Assembly: GCA_039182515.1 (NCBI GenBank)
Contig: JBCDCE010000001.1
Location: 78,095 to 142,094, forward strand
Direction of reading: 5' to 3'
Length of the DNA: 64,000 nt
From: JBCDCE01 sp039182515
GTDB taxonomy: Bacteria; Pseudomonadota; Alphaproteobacteria; Rhodobacterales; Rhodobacteraceae
Shown: in pieces, positions 44,804 to 53,800 of the stretch
Numbering within the stretch: position 1 is the first letter of the stretch
Layout of the letters: each line of letters opens with the position of its first letter
The notes under the pieces: model-generated
The model's database searches: none
Told to the model about the DNA's origin: nothing
What the model saw: the letters and a program-made list of their open reading frames with translations, nothing else
Made by a program: the position numbers and the translations under genes

Positions 44804-46279
44804 ATGTCAGTCTATTCAGAAATGATGGGCTTTGCCCGCGAAACGGCCGCTTTAGAACAGGTCGCTGGGCGGCTTGGCTGGGATCAAGAAACCATGATGC
44901 CGCGCGGCGCCGCACCGCAACGCGCCGAAGAGCTTTCGGCCTTAGAAGCGGTCCTGCACGCCCGGCGCAGCGATCCGCAAATGGCAGACTGGCTGAGCGC
45001 TATGGAGGGCGAAGGCCCGAGCGACGCCGTGTCTCAAGCTAATATCGCGCATCTCCATCGTGTGTATGATCGTGCGTCAAAAGTGCCTGCAGACCTCGCC
45101 AAAGCGCTGGCGAAAGAAACCTCGCTGGCACAAGGTGTCTGGGCTGAGGCGCGCGCCGGTGAAGATGTGGCGAAGTTCTTGCCGAGCCTGTCTCATCTCA
45201 TTGAGCTCAAACGCGAAGAGGCCGCAGCCCTTGCCAGCGGTGGCCCGCTTTACGATGCGCTTTTGAATGACTTTGAGCGTGGTGCCACGGAAGCTGACTT
45301 GACCCAGCTCTTTGCTGATCTGCGACCGCGTTTGGTCGCTCTGCGCGCAGCCATGCTCGACGCACCGCAGCCGCACAAACTCGAAGGCAGTTTCAACGAG
45401 ACGCAGCAATTGGCATTGAGCCAAAAACTGGCGGAGACCTTTGGCTACGACATGGCCCATGGGCGCATCGACAAAGCCGTGCATCCGTTCTCGTCAGGCT
45501 CGGGCCTCGATGTTCGCATCACAACCCGCACAGAGCTGAGTGATCCGTTCAACTGTCTCTACTCAACGATCCACGAAGTGGGCCATGCGTGCTATGAGCA
45601 GGGCGTGTCCCAGGACTATGCGCTCAGCCCTCTGGGGGGCGGCGTGTCGATGGGTGTGCATGAAAGCCAATCGCGGTTCTATGAAAACCAGATTGGCCGT
45701 AGCGCGGGCTTTTGCGCTTGGCTCTATGACGAGATGACGGCCGTGTTTGGAGATATGGGGCTTGAGGGCCCTGATGCCTTTTTCAAGGCAGTGAACCGCG
45801 TGGAGACGGGCTTTATCCGCACCGAAGCGGACGAGGTTCATTACAACCTTCATGTGCTTTTGCGCTACGATCTCGAGCGCGATTTGATCTCGGGTGCGCT
45901 GGATGTTGCGGATCTTGAAGAGGCCTGGAACACGCGGTTTGAAGCGGACTTTGGCCGCACGGTCGACAAGCCTTCCAATGGGCTTTTGCAAGACGTGCAT
46001 TGGTCGGTCGGGCTGTTTGGCTACTTCCCCACCTATACGCTTGGCAACGTCTATGCGGGCTGTCTCAATGCGGCGATGGTGGCAGATCTGGGCACGCAAG
46101 AGGCTTCTTATGCCAAGGGAGACGTAAAGGCCGCCACGGATTGGATGCGCCGCCACGTGCAGGTCCACGGCGGGCTCTATGAACCTCGGGATGTCATCGC
46201 ACGCGCCACGGGTGAAGCGCCAAGCGTGGCACCACTGCTCGATTATCTCGACGAAAAATTTGCGCGCGTAGCGGGATAG
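44804..46279 (+). CDS. M32 family metallocarboxypeptidase
   Basis: A 491-residue enzyme with the zinc site H257-E-V-G-H and the M32 features G-W-D-Q-E-T-M-M-P near the start, H-E-S-Q-S-R-F-Y-E-N and E-A-D-E-V-H-Y-N-L-H. It removes C-terminal residues from peptides in the cytoplasm. It follows ctaA by four bases and converges with dsbB. Confidence 0.95.
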   Translation: MSVYSEMMGFARETAALEQVAGRLGWDQETMMPRGAAPQRAEELSALEAVLHARRSDPQMADWLSAMEGEGPSDAVSQANIAHLHRVYDRASKVPADLAKALAKETSLAQGVWAEARAGEDVAKFLPSLSHLIELKREEAAALASGGPLYDALLNDFERGATEADLTQLFADLRPRLVALRAAMLDAPQPHKLEGSFNETQQLALSQKLAETFGYDMAHGRIDKAVHPFSSGSGLDVRITTRTELSDPFNCLYSTIHEVGHACYEQGVSQDYALSPLGGGVSMGVHESQSRFYENQIGRSAGFCAWLYDEMTAVFGDMGLEGPDAFFKAVNRVETGFIRTEADEVHYNLHVLLRYDLERDLISGALDVADLEEAWNTRFEADFGRTVDKPSNGLLQDVHWSVGLFGYFPTYTLGNVYAGCLNAAMVADLGTQEASYAKGDVKAATDWMRRHVQVHGGLYEPRDVIARATGEAPSVAPLLDYLDEKFARVAG

Positions 46280-46292
46280 TCCAAAACCTGCG

Positions 46293-46760
46293 CTAAGCGG
46301 GCTTTCGGCGCGCCGCCGCAAGCCAGAGACCAACCAAAACCAAGCTGATAAGCGCGTTCCACCCAGGCATTGAAATGCCCAGCATGGACCACGCGATCTC
46401 GTCGCACATGACGATCCCTGTTGGTTCAGCTGTTGACAGTAAGTCACCGCCCGAAAGGCCTGAAAGTGACGCACCGCCCGAGCACGAACTGGGGCCTTCC
46501 CACCACTTTTGCTCGACACCGACGTGGTATGCGCCGATCCCCGCTGTAATCAGCGCCGCCAAAGCGCCAAGCCAAGCCAGGGCTCGGAGGCGGAAGGCCA
46601 AGGCCAAAGCGGCGATGGTGATTGCGGCGGCATGGGGCCAACGCTGCCAAAGGCACATTTTACAGGGGGCTAACCCCCCCAAATGCTGAAAGGCATAAGC
46701 CCCGCCCAAAAGCGCAATGGACCCTAAAGCGGCGAGGACAATCAGACGATGGGTTGTCAT
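46293..46760 (-). CDS. dsbB: Disulfide bond formation protein DsbB
   Basis: A 155-residue protein with four membrane helices. The first periplasmic cysteine pair is C33-K-M-C36; a second pair, C93 and C119, lies in the second loop. It reoxidises DsbA with quinone. Its ATG overlaps the stop of the DedA-like gene (ATGA), so the two are coupled. Confidence 0.9.
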   Translation of the reverse strand: MTTHRLIVLAALGSIALLGGAYAFQHLGGLAPCKMCLWQRWPHAAAITIAALALAFRLRALAWLGALAALITAGIGAYHVGVEQKWWEGPSSCSGGASLSGLSGGDLLSTAEPTGIVMCDEIAWSMLGISMPGWNALISLVLVGLWLAAARRKPA

Positions 46761-47335
46761 AGGTACTTCACGGCATAAAAACCGAGCGCCAGGACGATCA
46801 GAAAGAGCGTGAACATAAGGCCCAAGCGCTTCTCAATAAAGTCGCGGATGGGTGCGCCGAAGTAGTACAAGAGCCCTGCGATGGCGAAAAAACGGATGCC
46901 ACGCGCCAGGATTGAGGTCGCCACAAAAGTGCCCAAGGGCATGCCTGTCCAGCCCGACATGATCGTGATGACCTTGTAAGGGAAGGGCGTAATGCCTGCG
47001 CCCAAAACGGCCCAAAACCCTAGGTCATTAAAGCGGGCATTGAACTCCGCCATGCGTTCGCCTTTGCCCATAGCTTCCAAAATCGGTTGTCCGATCGTCT
47101 CGAAGGCAAAAGCCCCGATCAGATACCCAAAGAGCCCACCCAAAACAGAGGCCACAAGGCAAACACCAGCGATCAAAAACGCGCGGTTGGGGCGCGCGAT
47201 GATCATTGGGATCATGATGATATCCGGCGGAATCGGAAAGACGGAGGACTCAATAAAAGAGATGAAGGCCAGAAACCAAAGCGCGTGTTTATGCTCGGCC
47301 AACGACATGGTCCAGTCGTAAAGTCGTTTGATCAT
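46757..47335 (-). CDS. DedA/SNARE-associated (YqaA-like) membrane protein
   Basis: A 192-residue protein with four to five hydrophobic segments and the family features F-I-E-S-S-V-F-P-I-P-P-D and G-A-G-I-T-P-F-P-Y-K. DedA-family proteins act in membrane lipid and proton homeostasis. The ATG at 47335 has AGGAG seven bases upstream. The frame is open much further upstream, but that part is antisense to the metallopeptidase gene and is not coding. Confidence 0.9.
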   Translation of the reverse strand: MIKRLYDWTMSLAEHKHALWFLAFISFIESSVFPIPPDIIMIPMIIARPNRAFLIAGVCLVASVLGGLFGYLIGAFAFETIGQPILEAMGKGERMAEFNARFNDLGFWAVLGAGITPFPYKVITIMSGWTGMPLGTFVATSILARGIRFFAIAGLLYYFGAPIRDFIEKRLGLMFTLFLIVLALGFYAVKYL

Positions 47336-47450
47336 TCGGGGCTCCTGGCTGCTCTGCGGGCCTTTTGCCCGCGCAGGGGATGGCGCGTCAAGCTTGGCCT
47401 GCGGCCTTTCGCAGGTTAGGCTCAAGATAAGGGAACGCAGGGAGTGGGTT

Positions 47451-48317
47451 ATGAAGTGGCAAGGGCGCAGAGGGAGCCGAAACATCGAAGATCGCCGCCG
47501 GTCTGGTGGGGGCTCTGGCATGGGCAGAGGCGGCAAAGCCGGGATTGGTGGGATCGGTGCTGTCCTGGTCGTTGTGATCGGCCTCTTCTTAGGGGTCGAT
47601 ACCAGCTTTCTTCTCGACGGCAGCAGTGGTCTGACAACAGGCAGCAGCTCTTCTGAAATCACACCGGAAGATGAAGCCGCTGGCCAGTTTGTCAGCGTGA
47701 CGCTCGCCGATACTGAAGTGATTTGGAGCGAAATTTTCCGCAGCCAAGTGGGCAAACCCTACAGGCCTGCAACCCTTGTGCTCTTTAAGGGAGCGACACA
47801 AAGCCCCTGCGGCGGCGCAAACGGCGCTTCTGGTCCGTTTTATTGTCCCGCGGATCGCAAAGCCTATCTCGATACGGATTTCTTCACCACGATGTCCCGC
47901 CAAATGGGGGCGGGTGGTGACTTTGCCGCTGCTTATGTGGTGGCCCATGAAATTGCGCACCATGTGCAAAACGAGCTTGGCATCTTGAGCCAAGCCAACC
48001 GGTTGCGCGCACAAGTCAGCAAACGTGAAAACAACCAAATTTCTGTGCGCATTGAGCTGCAAGCGGATTGCTATTCGGGGATCTGGGCGCGGTATGCGCA
48101 GGAAAAACTTGGCACGATTGAGCCAGGAGACCTGCAAGAAGCGCTCAATGCTGCGCGCCAGATTGGGGATGACACGCTCCAACGCAATGCCGGCCAACGG
48201 CCCAACCCACACACATTTACCCATGGTACGTCAGAGCAGCGCCAACGATGGTTTGCGCGCGGCTATGAAACGGCTCAAGTGCAATCTTGCGATACCTTCG
48301 GCACCAATCAGCTGTAG
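47451..48317 (+). CDS. Neutral zinc metallopeptidase (YpfJ family)
   Basis: A 288-residue protein. A basic, glycine-rich N-terminus is followed by one membrane helix (about 32-50) and then the peptidase domain with V-A-H166-E-I-A-H-H, E-L-Q-A-D-C-Y-S-G-I-W and H-G-T-S-E-Q-R-Q-R-W-F. This matches the PF04228 YpfJ family. It is probably anchored in the inner membrane facing the periplasm. GGGAGTGGGTT precedes the ATG. It is divergent from the dedA-dsbB pair. Confidence 0.93.
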   Translation: MKWQGRRGSRNIEDRRRSGGGSGMGRGGKAGIGGIGAVLVVVIGLFLGVDTSFLLDGSSGLTTGSSSSEITPEDEAAGQFVSVTLADTEVIWSEIFRSQVGKPYRPATLVLFKGATQSPCGGANGASGPFYCPADRKAYLDTDFFTTMSRQMGAGGDFAAAYVVAHEIAHHVQNELGILSQANRLRAQVSKRENNQISVRIELQADCYSGIWARYAQEKLGTIEPGDLQEALNAARQIGDDTLQRNAGQRPNPHTFTHGTSEQRQRWFARGYETAQVQSCDTFGTNQL

Positions 48318-48392
48318 TAGGCAAAAATCCCTCTAGAAGCTGAGGGCAAATTCTGGTCCTAGTGCGGCCGGAACATGAGGGAGCCTGCCGCC

Positions 48393-48965
48393 ATGCAACT
48401 CGCGGGGCAATTGGAAACACGGGTTGGGCGTGGCCTGAGCCAATTAGCACGGCTCTTCGCGTTGTTTGGAGGCCTGTTGCTTGTGGCTTTGGGCGCCATG
48501 ACGGTGGTGTCTATCTTGGGGCGCAGGCTCTTTAACCAGCCCATCCAAGGGGATTATGAACTCGTCGCAAATGGTTGTGCTCTGGCGGTTTTTTCGTTTT
48601 TGCCTCTGTGCCAATTGGCGCGCAGTCATGTGACGGTTGATCTGCTGGTAGACAGGTTCTCAACGCGGGCCAAAGCCGTTTTTGGCTTTTTGGGCGACCT
48701 TCTTGTGACAGCAGCCTCTTGGATCATACTGCGCCAGTTGTATCTGGGTTTCGGCGAAAAGTTTCCCTATGGATCGGACGCGTTTCGAGACGCCTTTAAG
48801 ATGGGCTACAAACCCTTTTTCGCCGAAACAACCTATGAGCTCGAAATCCCAGTTTGGATTCCCTACGGCATCGCTGTGATCGGGTCGACGCTTTTCTTTG
48901 TGGTCTGTCTCTACACGGTATGGCGCAGCCTGAATTGGGTGCTTGCAGGGCGAGAAGAGCTATGA
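48393..48965 (+). CDS. dctQ: TRAP transporter small permease DctQ
   Basis: A 190-residue protein with four membrane helices and the DctQ features G-R-R-L-F-N-Q-P-I-Q-G-D-Y-E-L near helix 1 and S-H-V-T-V-D-L-L-V-D after helix 2. The ATG at 48393 has GGGAG ten bases upstream; the ATG at 48375 has no site. The end overlaps dctM by ATGA. No dctP gene is adjacent. Confidence 0.9.
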   Translation: MQLAGQLETRVGRGLSQLARLFALFGGLLLVALGAMTVVSILGRRLFNQPIQGDYELVANGCALAVFSFLPLCQLARSHVTVDLLVDRFSTRAKAVFGFLGDLLVTAASWIILRQLYLGFGEKFPYGSDAFRDAFKMGYKPFFAETTYELEIPVWIPYGIAVIGSTLFFVVCLYTVWRSLNWVLAGREEL

Positions 48966-50314
48966 GTGGGATCGAACTGGCACTCACAGGCTTTGGCCTG
49001 ATGCTCGGCGCGATCTTCCTGCGTGTGCCCATTGCCCTGGCCATGGCGCTCACGGGGTTTTTCGGCACGTGGTATGTGCTTGGGCATCCGCAAAGCACCT
49101 TGGCGCAGCTCAAAACGCTGAGCTATGAGAGCTTTTCCAATCAAGGCCTGTCGATCATTCCGCTCTTTTTGTTGATGGGTCAATTTGCCACCAAAACGGG
49201 TATGTCGGCTGCGCTCTTTGAGGCTGCAAACGATTGGCTCGGACACCGTAAGGGTGGGGTCGCGATGGCCTCGGTTGGGGCTTGTGCTGGCTTTGGAGCT
49301 GTTTGCGGCTCCTCTCTTGCAACAGCTTCCACAATGGGGCAGGTGGCTTTGCCCGAAATGCGCAAACGTGGCTATTCAGAAAGCCTCTCAACCGGCGTTC
49401 TCGCGGCCGGTGGCACGCTGGGGATCCTCATTCCGCCGTCCATCATCCTTGTGATCTATGCCATTTTGGCCGAACAGAACATCGTAAAGCTCTTTTTGGC
49501 AGCCTTGGTGCCCGGCATTTTGGCGGCGCTGGGATACATCTTAACCGTGGCAATCTATGTGCGCTTGCGTCCCGGATCAGCGGAGACCGCACCAAGAGTT
49601 CCATATTCGGACAGATTGAAAACCTTCGCGCGTACCTGGCCCGTAATTGTGATCTTTGGGCTCACAATTGGCGGCATCATTGGCGATTGGAACTGGGGCA
49701 AGCCAGGACCACAAGCGCTTTTCACGCCCAACGAGGCAGCCGCTTTTGGGGCAATCGCAACTCTGGTCTATGGGATCTTGACCCGCCAACTGTCTTGGTC
49801 AGGGTTCAAAGAGGCTATCTTCGAGACAGCCAAAACCACAGGCATGATCTTTTTCATTTTGCTCGGTGCGGAAATCTTCAAGACTTTCTTGGCCTTATCG
49901 CGCGCTCCTGATCTATTGGCCGACTGGGTCTCCACGGCTGGCTTTGCGCCGCTTCAAGTTTTGGCGGTGATGCTGATCACCTATCTGATCTTTGGCTGCG
50001 TGATGGATTCACTCTCGATGATCCTACTCACGGTTCCTATCTTTTTGCCCATTATTGAGACTTTAAACTTTGGGCTCACTCCCGAAGAAACACTGCTTTG
50101 GTTTGGTGTGTTGGCGCTTGTGGCCACGGAGGTGGGCCTCATCACGCCCCCTGTGGGGATGAACCTTTTCATCATCAATGGCGTGGCTGGAGATATCCCA
50201 ATGGCGCGGACCTACCGCGGCGTGACCCCGTTTGTGGTCTCAGACCTTTTGCGTATCGGCATCCTTGTCGCGTTTCCGGCGATCACCCTGTGGTTGGTGC
50301 AAGTGAGTTTTTAG
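48962..50314 (+). CDS. dctM: TRAP transporter large permease DctM
   Basis: A 450-residue permease with about 12 helices and the DctM signatures R-V-P-I-A-L-A-M-A, C-G-S-S-L-A-T-A and A-G-G-T-L-G-I-L-I-P-P-S. The last part has P-P-V-G-M-N-L-F. The ATG at 48962 overlaps the dctQ stop. With DctQ it forms the membrane part of a TRAP importer; the partner binding protein must be encoded elsewhere. Confidence 0.94.
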   Translation: MSGIELALTGFGLMLGAIFLRVPIALAMALTGFFGTWYVLGHPQSTLAQLKTLSYESFSNQGLSIIPLFLLMGQFATKTGMSAALFEAANDWLGHRKGGVAMASVGACAGFGAVCGSSLATASTMGQVALPEMRKRGYSESLSTGVLAAGGTLGILIPPSIILVIYAILAEQNIVKLFLAALVPGILAALGYILTVAIYVRLRPGSAETAPRVPYSDRLKTFARTWPVIVIFGLTIGGIIGDWNWGKPGPQALFTPNEAAAFGAIATLVYGILTRQLSWSGFKEAIFETAKTTGMIFFILLGAEIFKTFLALSRAPDLLADWVSTAGFAPLQVLAVMLITYLIFGCVMDSLSMILLTVPIFLPIIETLNFGLTPEETLLWFGVLALVATEVGLITPPVGMNLFIINGVAGDIPMARTYRGVTPFVVSDLLRIGILVAFPAITLWLVQVSF

Positions 50315-50354
50315 GATCAAAATTTCGGTTAGGATTGACGAGCGGAACTCTGGG

Positions 50355-50966
50355 TTACCGTCCGATGTAGCGATCTTGCCGATGGTTGACGCCGATCAAA
50401 ACGTTCACAACCACCGCTCCTAAAAGAGACAAAAGCACAAGGCTAAGGTCCAGCACGGCAAAGGCCGCCAGGAAAAGTAGCGCATCAAAGCCCAGCTGAA
50501 CCCACCCGGCTTGAATGCCAAAGCGCTCTTGTAACCATAACCCTAAGACCCCGATGCCACCCAAGGACCCACCGTGGCGAAAGATCACCATCAAGCCGAT
50601 GCCTGCACAGATGCCAGCCAGAAGAGCGCCGAAAATCGGATTGAGATTGGCAAATTCGAAAAGGTAGGGAAGCGCTTCAGAAAAGAGGGATACGAGCCCA
50701 ACCGCGATGAAGCTTTTCACTGTGAAGCGCAGGCCCAAACGCAGATAGCCCAGAACATAAAAGGGAAGGTTCACCAAAAAGAATGTGAGCCCAAAACTCA
50801 TGCCTGTGACATAAGACAAAAGCACCCCAAGCCCTGCTGTTTGGCCTGTGATCAAGCCAAGATGTTTGAGCGTTTCCACCGCAAAAGCACAGAGCAATGC
50901 GCCTAAGCACAGCGCAAGAGCGTCCTCCCATAGGGCATGTGGTTTGGGTTTGTGCGGTTCTGTCAT
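50355..50966 (-). CDS. YitT family (DUF161) membrane protein
   Basis: A 203-residue polytopic membrane protein. G-L-I-T-G-Q-T-A-G-L-G-V-L-L-S-Y in the first part and F-R-H-G-G-S-L-G-G-I-G-V-L in the second are the repeated YitT elements. The C-terminal DUF2179 domain of Bacillus YitT is missing. Function unknown. It follows the LysR-type gene on the same strand by about 10 bases and may be controlled with it. Confidence 0.85.
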   Translation of the reverse strand: MTEPHKPKPHALWEDALALCLGALLCAFAVETLKHLGLITGQTAGLGVLLSYVTGMSFGLTFFLVNLPFYVLGYLRLGLRFTVKSFIAVGLVSLFSEALPYLFEFANLNPIFGALLAGICAGIGLMVIFRHGGSLGGIGVLGLWLQERFGIQAGWVQLGFDALLFLAAFAVLDLSLVLLSLLGAVVVNVLIGVNHRQDRYIGR

Positions 50967-50975
50967 GGATGTGTG

Positions 50976-51890
50976 CTAGGCTGTTTGATCGAGGGATATC
51001 TGGGCCTTGGCCACCAAATGATCAATGAAGCGCCGCGTGAGCTTCTTTTGCGGTCCGTTCTCAGGCCAGACCGCATAGATGTTGGCCATTGGAACTGACC
51101 ATTCAGGCAAAAGGTGCACAAGGCTGCCATCTGCAAGCTCGCTTTCGACCTCACTTGAGGGCAAGACTTGCACGCCCAAACCTGCTCTCACGGCGGCTTT
51201 TGCGCTCGAGACCGAATTTACTTTTAAGCGGATCTTCTCTTGCGCGATTTCTACCTCTTCCAGTCCAGTTGGGCCGGAGCGAACTAGGGTGTGATAGTCT
51301 GGTAGCATGACCATCGAGATAAAATCACACTGTGCGAGCGCTTCAAGCGAGCCAATGGGCCCATGTTTTTCCACAAAGCAGGCCGCTGCAACCAGGACAC
51401 GCCGAAATTCACCCACCTTTCGGGATTTAAGCGCGCTGTCTTTCAGTCGCCCAAGCCGAATTGCGATATCAAAACCGCCTTTGATTAGATCCATCTGTTG
51501 GTCACTTGCTTCTAAAGTGATCTCAACCTGCGGATGGTCTTGGGCAAAACCCCAAACAGCCTGATGGATCGCGCTGTTATCTCCAAAGCTTGGCAGAGTG
51601 ATGCGCAAAGAGCCGGTGGGCTGGTCACTGGTTTCGGCCAAAAGATCGAGCGCTTCGGAGCCAGCCTCCATCATCCGCCTGGCTGCTGGTAAGATGCGTT
51701 CGCCTTCTGGCGTCAGAGAGATTGAGCGCGTAGATCTGAAAAAGAGCGACGTGCTCAGCCCAGTTTCGAGCTTGCTCACATGGTGGCTTATGACGGAAGT
51801 GGAGAGCCCCAAGCGCCGTCCGGCTTCACTAAAACTGCCGGTTTCAGAAACGGTAACGAACACCGCAAGCGCTTTGAAATCTTCAATCAT
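50976..51890 (-). CDS. LysR family transcriptional regulator
   Basis: A 304-residue regulator. The N-terminal helix-turn-helix F-V-T-V-S-E-T-G-S-F-S-E-A-G-R-R-L-G-L-S-T-S-V-I is followed by a LysR substrate-binding domain; the end resembles the P-x-x-R-x-F-I-D-H-L element of CrgA-like members. The ATG at 51890 gives the usual start M-I-E-D-F-K-A-L-A-V-F; a GTG at 51908 is possible. Its target may be the downstream YitT gene or the divergent region at 51909-52003. Confidence 0.92.
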   Translation of the reverse strand: MIEDFKALAVFVTVSETGSFSEAGRRLGLSTSVISHHVSKLETGLSTSLFFRSTRSISLTPEGERILPAARRMMEAGSEALDLLAETSDQPTGSLRITLPSFGDNSAIHQAVWGFAQDHPQVEITLEASDQQMDLIKGGFDIAIRLGRLKDSALKSRKVGEFRRVLVAAACFVEKHGPIGSLEALAQCDFISMVMLPDYHTLVRSGPTGLEEVEIAQEKIRLKVNSVSSAKAAVRAGLGVQVLPSSEVESELADGSLVHLLPEWSVPMANIYAVWPENGPQKKLTRRFIDHLVAKAQISLDQTA

Positions 51891-52003
51891 CTTGGCATCA
51901 TTCTGCACGGTCGGACTTGCTTCAATTCGATATTGAAGCGGTGAAGCTCTGTCTAGGGGACGGATCCACGCCTATTCAAACAGCGGGTGTTTGAGTGTAA
52001 ACC

Positions 52004-52399
52004 TCAGAGGAAGAAAACCTGATGCATGATGCGCCCCGGCAGCAGCGTGAACGCGCCAGCAACAAGTAAGCTCAGCACGTAAAGTTGCCGCATACCGCGC
52101 CGGTGCGCTTCTATATCTCTGTGGCGTGCTGAGCGGATCGCTTGCCAGACAGACAGAAAAACGAAGGCGGAGAGGAGATGGATCGGACCAAAAGGACCGA
52201 TCCAGCGAAATTCATTGATAAAGAAACTCGTGCCTGCCACGAGCACCATCGTGGTCACCCAAATATACCCGAGCGCGCGATGAAAAGCGGTGCCTTTAGG
52301 CAGAGCAAATTGAACGCCACCAAGAAAAATGGCTGCCAACGCAAAAACGGCATGGACTGGTATGGGCTGCGGCGCTGTTGTGAGCGCGTCAATGTTCAT
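52004..52399 (-). CDS. DUF2306-like four-helix membrane protein
   Basis: A 131-residue protein with four hydrophobic helices and histidines at their ends: P-V-H-A-V-F, F-H-R-A-L-G-Y-I-W, I-H-L-L-S-A and A-H-R-R-G-M. This matches DUF2306 membrane proteins. The conserved histidines hint at heme or metal binding, which is unproven. It lies between the LysR gene and icd. Confidence 0.78.
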   Translation of the reverse strand: MNIDALTTAPQPIPVHAVFALAAIFLGGVQFALPKGTAFHRALGYIWVTTMVLVAGTSFFINEFRWIGPFGPIHLLSAFVFLSVWQAIRSARHRDIEAHRRGMRQLYVLSLLVAGAFTLLPGRIMHQVFFL

Positions 52400-52442
52400 G
52401 CCGGCGAGCCTACGGGCCGATCGTTGGCCAGGACAAGTCTAG

Positions 52443-52461
52443 AAAAGGCAGGTTGCCTTTT
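52443..52461 (-). terminator. Terminator after icd
   Basis: An 8-bp stem AAAAGGCA/TGCCTTTT with a 3-base loop lies just downstream of the icd stop on the minus strand, and its 3' side ends in four T residues. Confidence 0.7.
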
Positions 52462-52467
52462 GTGGCC

Positions 52468-53682
52468 TTACCCAGCCAGAGCCTTGTTGAGGTTTTCATC
52501 GATCTTTTCAAGGAACCCTTGAGTGGTAAGCCAACCTTGGTTGGGCCCCACAAGCAGCGCGAGATCTTTGGTCATCGAGCCGGATTCAACCGTTTCAACA
52601 ATGACCCTTTCAAGAGTTTCCGCAAAGCGATTGAGTTCCGTATTGTCGTCTAGTTTAGCACGGTGCTTGAGCGCGCCAGTCCAAGCATAAATCGAAGCAA
52701 TCGAATTGGTCGATGTGCTTTCACCGGCCTGGTGCTGTCGGTAATGGCGCGTAACCGTGCCGTGGGCGGCCTCAGATTCGACGATCTTGCCATCGGGTGT
52801 CATGAGTTGTGAGGCCATCATGCCGAGGGAGCCAAAGCCTTGCGCAACCACGTCTGATTGCACGTCTCCATCGTAGTTTTTACAAGCCCAAACGAACCCG
52901 CCGTTCCATTTGAGTGCACAGGCTACCATGTCATCAATGAGGCGGTGTTCGTACCAGATTTTCTTTTCGTCAAACTGCTCTTTGAACTCTTTCTCAAAGA
53001 CCTCTGCGAAGATTTCGAGGAAGCGGCCATCGTATTGCTTGAGGATCGTGTTTTTGGTCGAAAGATACACGGGCCAGCCGAGGTTGAGGCCATAATTGAA
53101 GCTGGCGCGGGCGAAATCGTAGATGGATTTGTCCACATTATACATGGACATAAAGACACCCGCGCTGTCGGCTTTATAAACCTCATGCTCAATCTCGGTG
53201 CCGTCTTCGCCGACAAACTTCATCGTAAGCGTCCCAGCACCTGGAAATTTCATATCCGTGGCTTTGTATTGATCACCAAAGGCGTGGCGGCCAACAACAA
53301 TTGGCTGCGTCCATCCAGGCACAAGGCGCGGCACATTTTTACAGATAATCGGCTGGCGGAAGATCACACCGCCTAAGATGTTGCGGATCGTGCCGTTGGG
53401 TGAGCGCCACATCTTTTTGAGGCCAAACTCTTCAACGCGCGCCTCATCAGGTGTGATCGTGGCGCATTTCACCCCAACACCTATCTCTTTGATCTTTTCG
53501 GCGGCGTCGATGGTGATCTGGTCGTTGGTCTCATCCCGAACTTCCATGCCAAGATCGTAATAGAGGAGATCCACATCTAGGTAGGGTAGGATCAATTTCT
53601 CTTTGATAAAGGCCCACATGATGCGGGTCATTTCATCACCGTCGAGTTCTACGATCGGGTTTTCGACTTTGATCTTGGTCAT
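52468..53682 (-). CDS. icd: NADP-dependent isocitrate dehydrogenase (homodimeric, eukaryote-like type)
   Basis: A 404-residue enzyme of the type II IDH subgroup: E-L-D-G-D-E-M-T-R-I near the start, S-P-N-G-T-I-R-N-I-L-G-G for isocitrate binding, Y-D-G-D-V-Q-S-D and A-A-H-G-T-V-T-R-H later. It makes 2-oxoglutarate, CO2 and NADPH in the TCA cycle. An unrelated monomeric isocitrate dehydrogenase lies 118 bases upstream on the same strand. Confidence 0.97.
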   Translation of the reverse strand: MTKIKVENPIVELDGDEMTRIMWAFIKEKLILPYLDVDLLYYDLGMEVRDETNDQITIDAAEKIKEIGVGVKCATITPDEARVEEFGLKKMWRSPNGTIRNILGGVIFRQPIICKNVPRLVPGWTQPIVVGRHAFGDQYKATDMKFPGAGTLTMKFVGEDGTEIEHEVYKADSAGVFMSMYNVDKSIYDFARASFNYGLNLGWPVYLSTKNTILKQYDGRFLEIFAEVFEKEFKEQFDEKKIWYEHRLIDDMVACALKWNGGFVWACKNYDGDVQSDVVAQGFGSLGMMASQLMTPDGKIVESEAAHGTVTRHYRQHQAGESTSTNSIASIYAWTGALKHRAKLDDNTELNRFAETLERVIVETVESGSMTKDLALLVGPNQGWLTTQGFLEKIDENLNKALAG

Positions 53683-53740
53683 CTGAGACGTCCTCGCCGT
53701 TTTTGCGACTGGGACAGGGCATGCCTGACCCTGGGTGGGG

Positions 53741-53780
53741 GTAAAGCCCCCTCCCGTGTGGAGGGGCGGGGGCTGCCCGG
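53741..53780. repeat. GC-rich hairpin between the two isocitrate dehydrogenase genes
   Basis: CCCCTCC/GGAGGGG (53748-53754 with 53760-53766) lies in a 118-bp gap. The flanks AAAGCCCCC...GGGGGCTG resemble the intergenic repeats at 547 and 9108, so it may be a diverged relative. It could end transcription of the monomeric enzyme gene. Confidence 0.45.
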
Positions 53781-53800
53781 CCTGAGGGCTGAGCGCTTTG

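Noticed and set aside
47336..47755. N-terminal extension of the DedA-like frame by about 140 codons
   Set aside because: It is antisense to the zinc metallopeptidase gene, and a good ribosome-binding site lies at the 47335 start.
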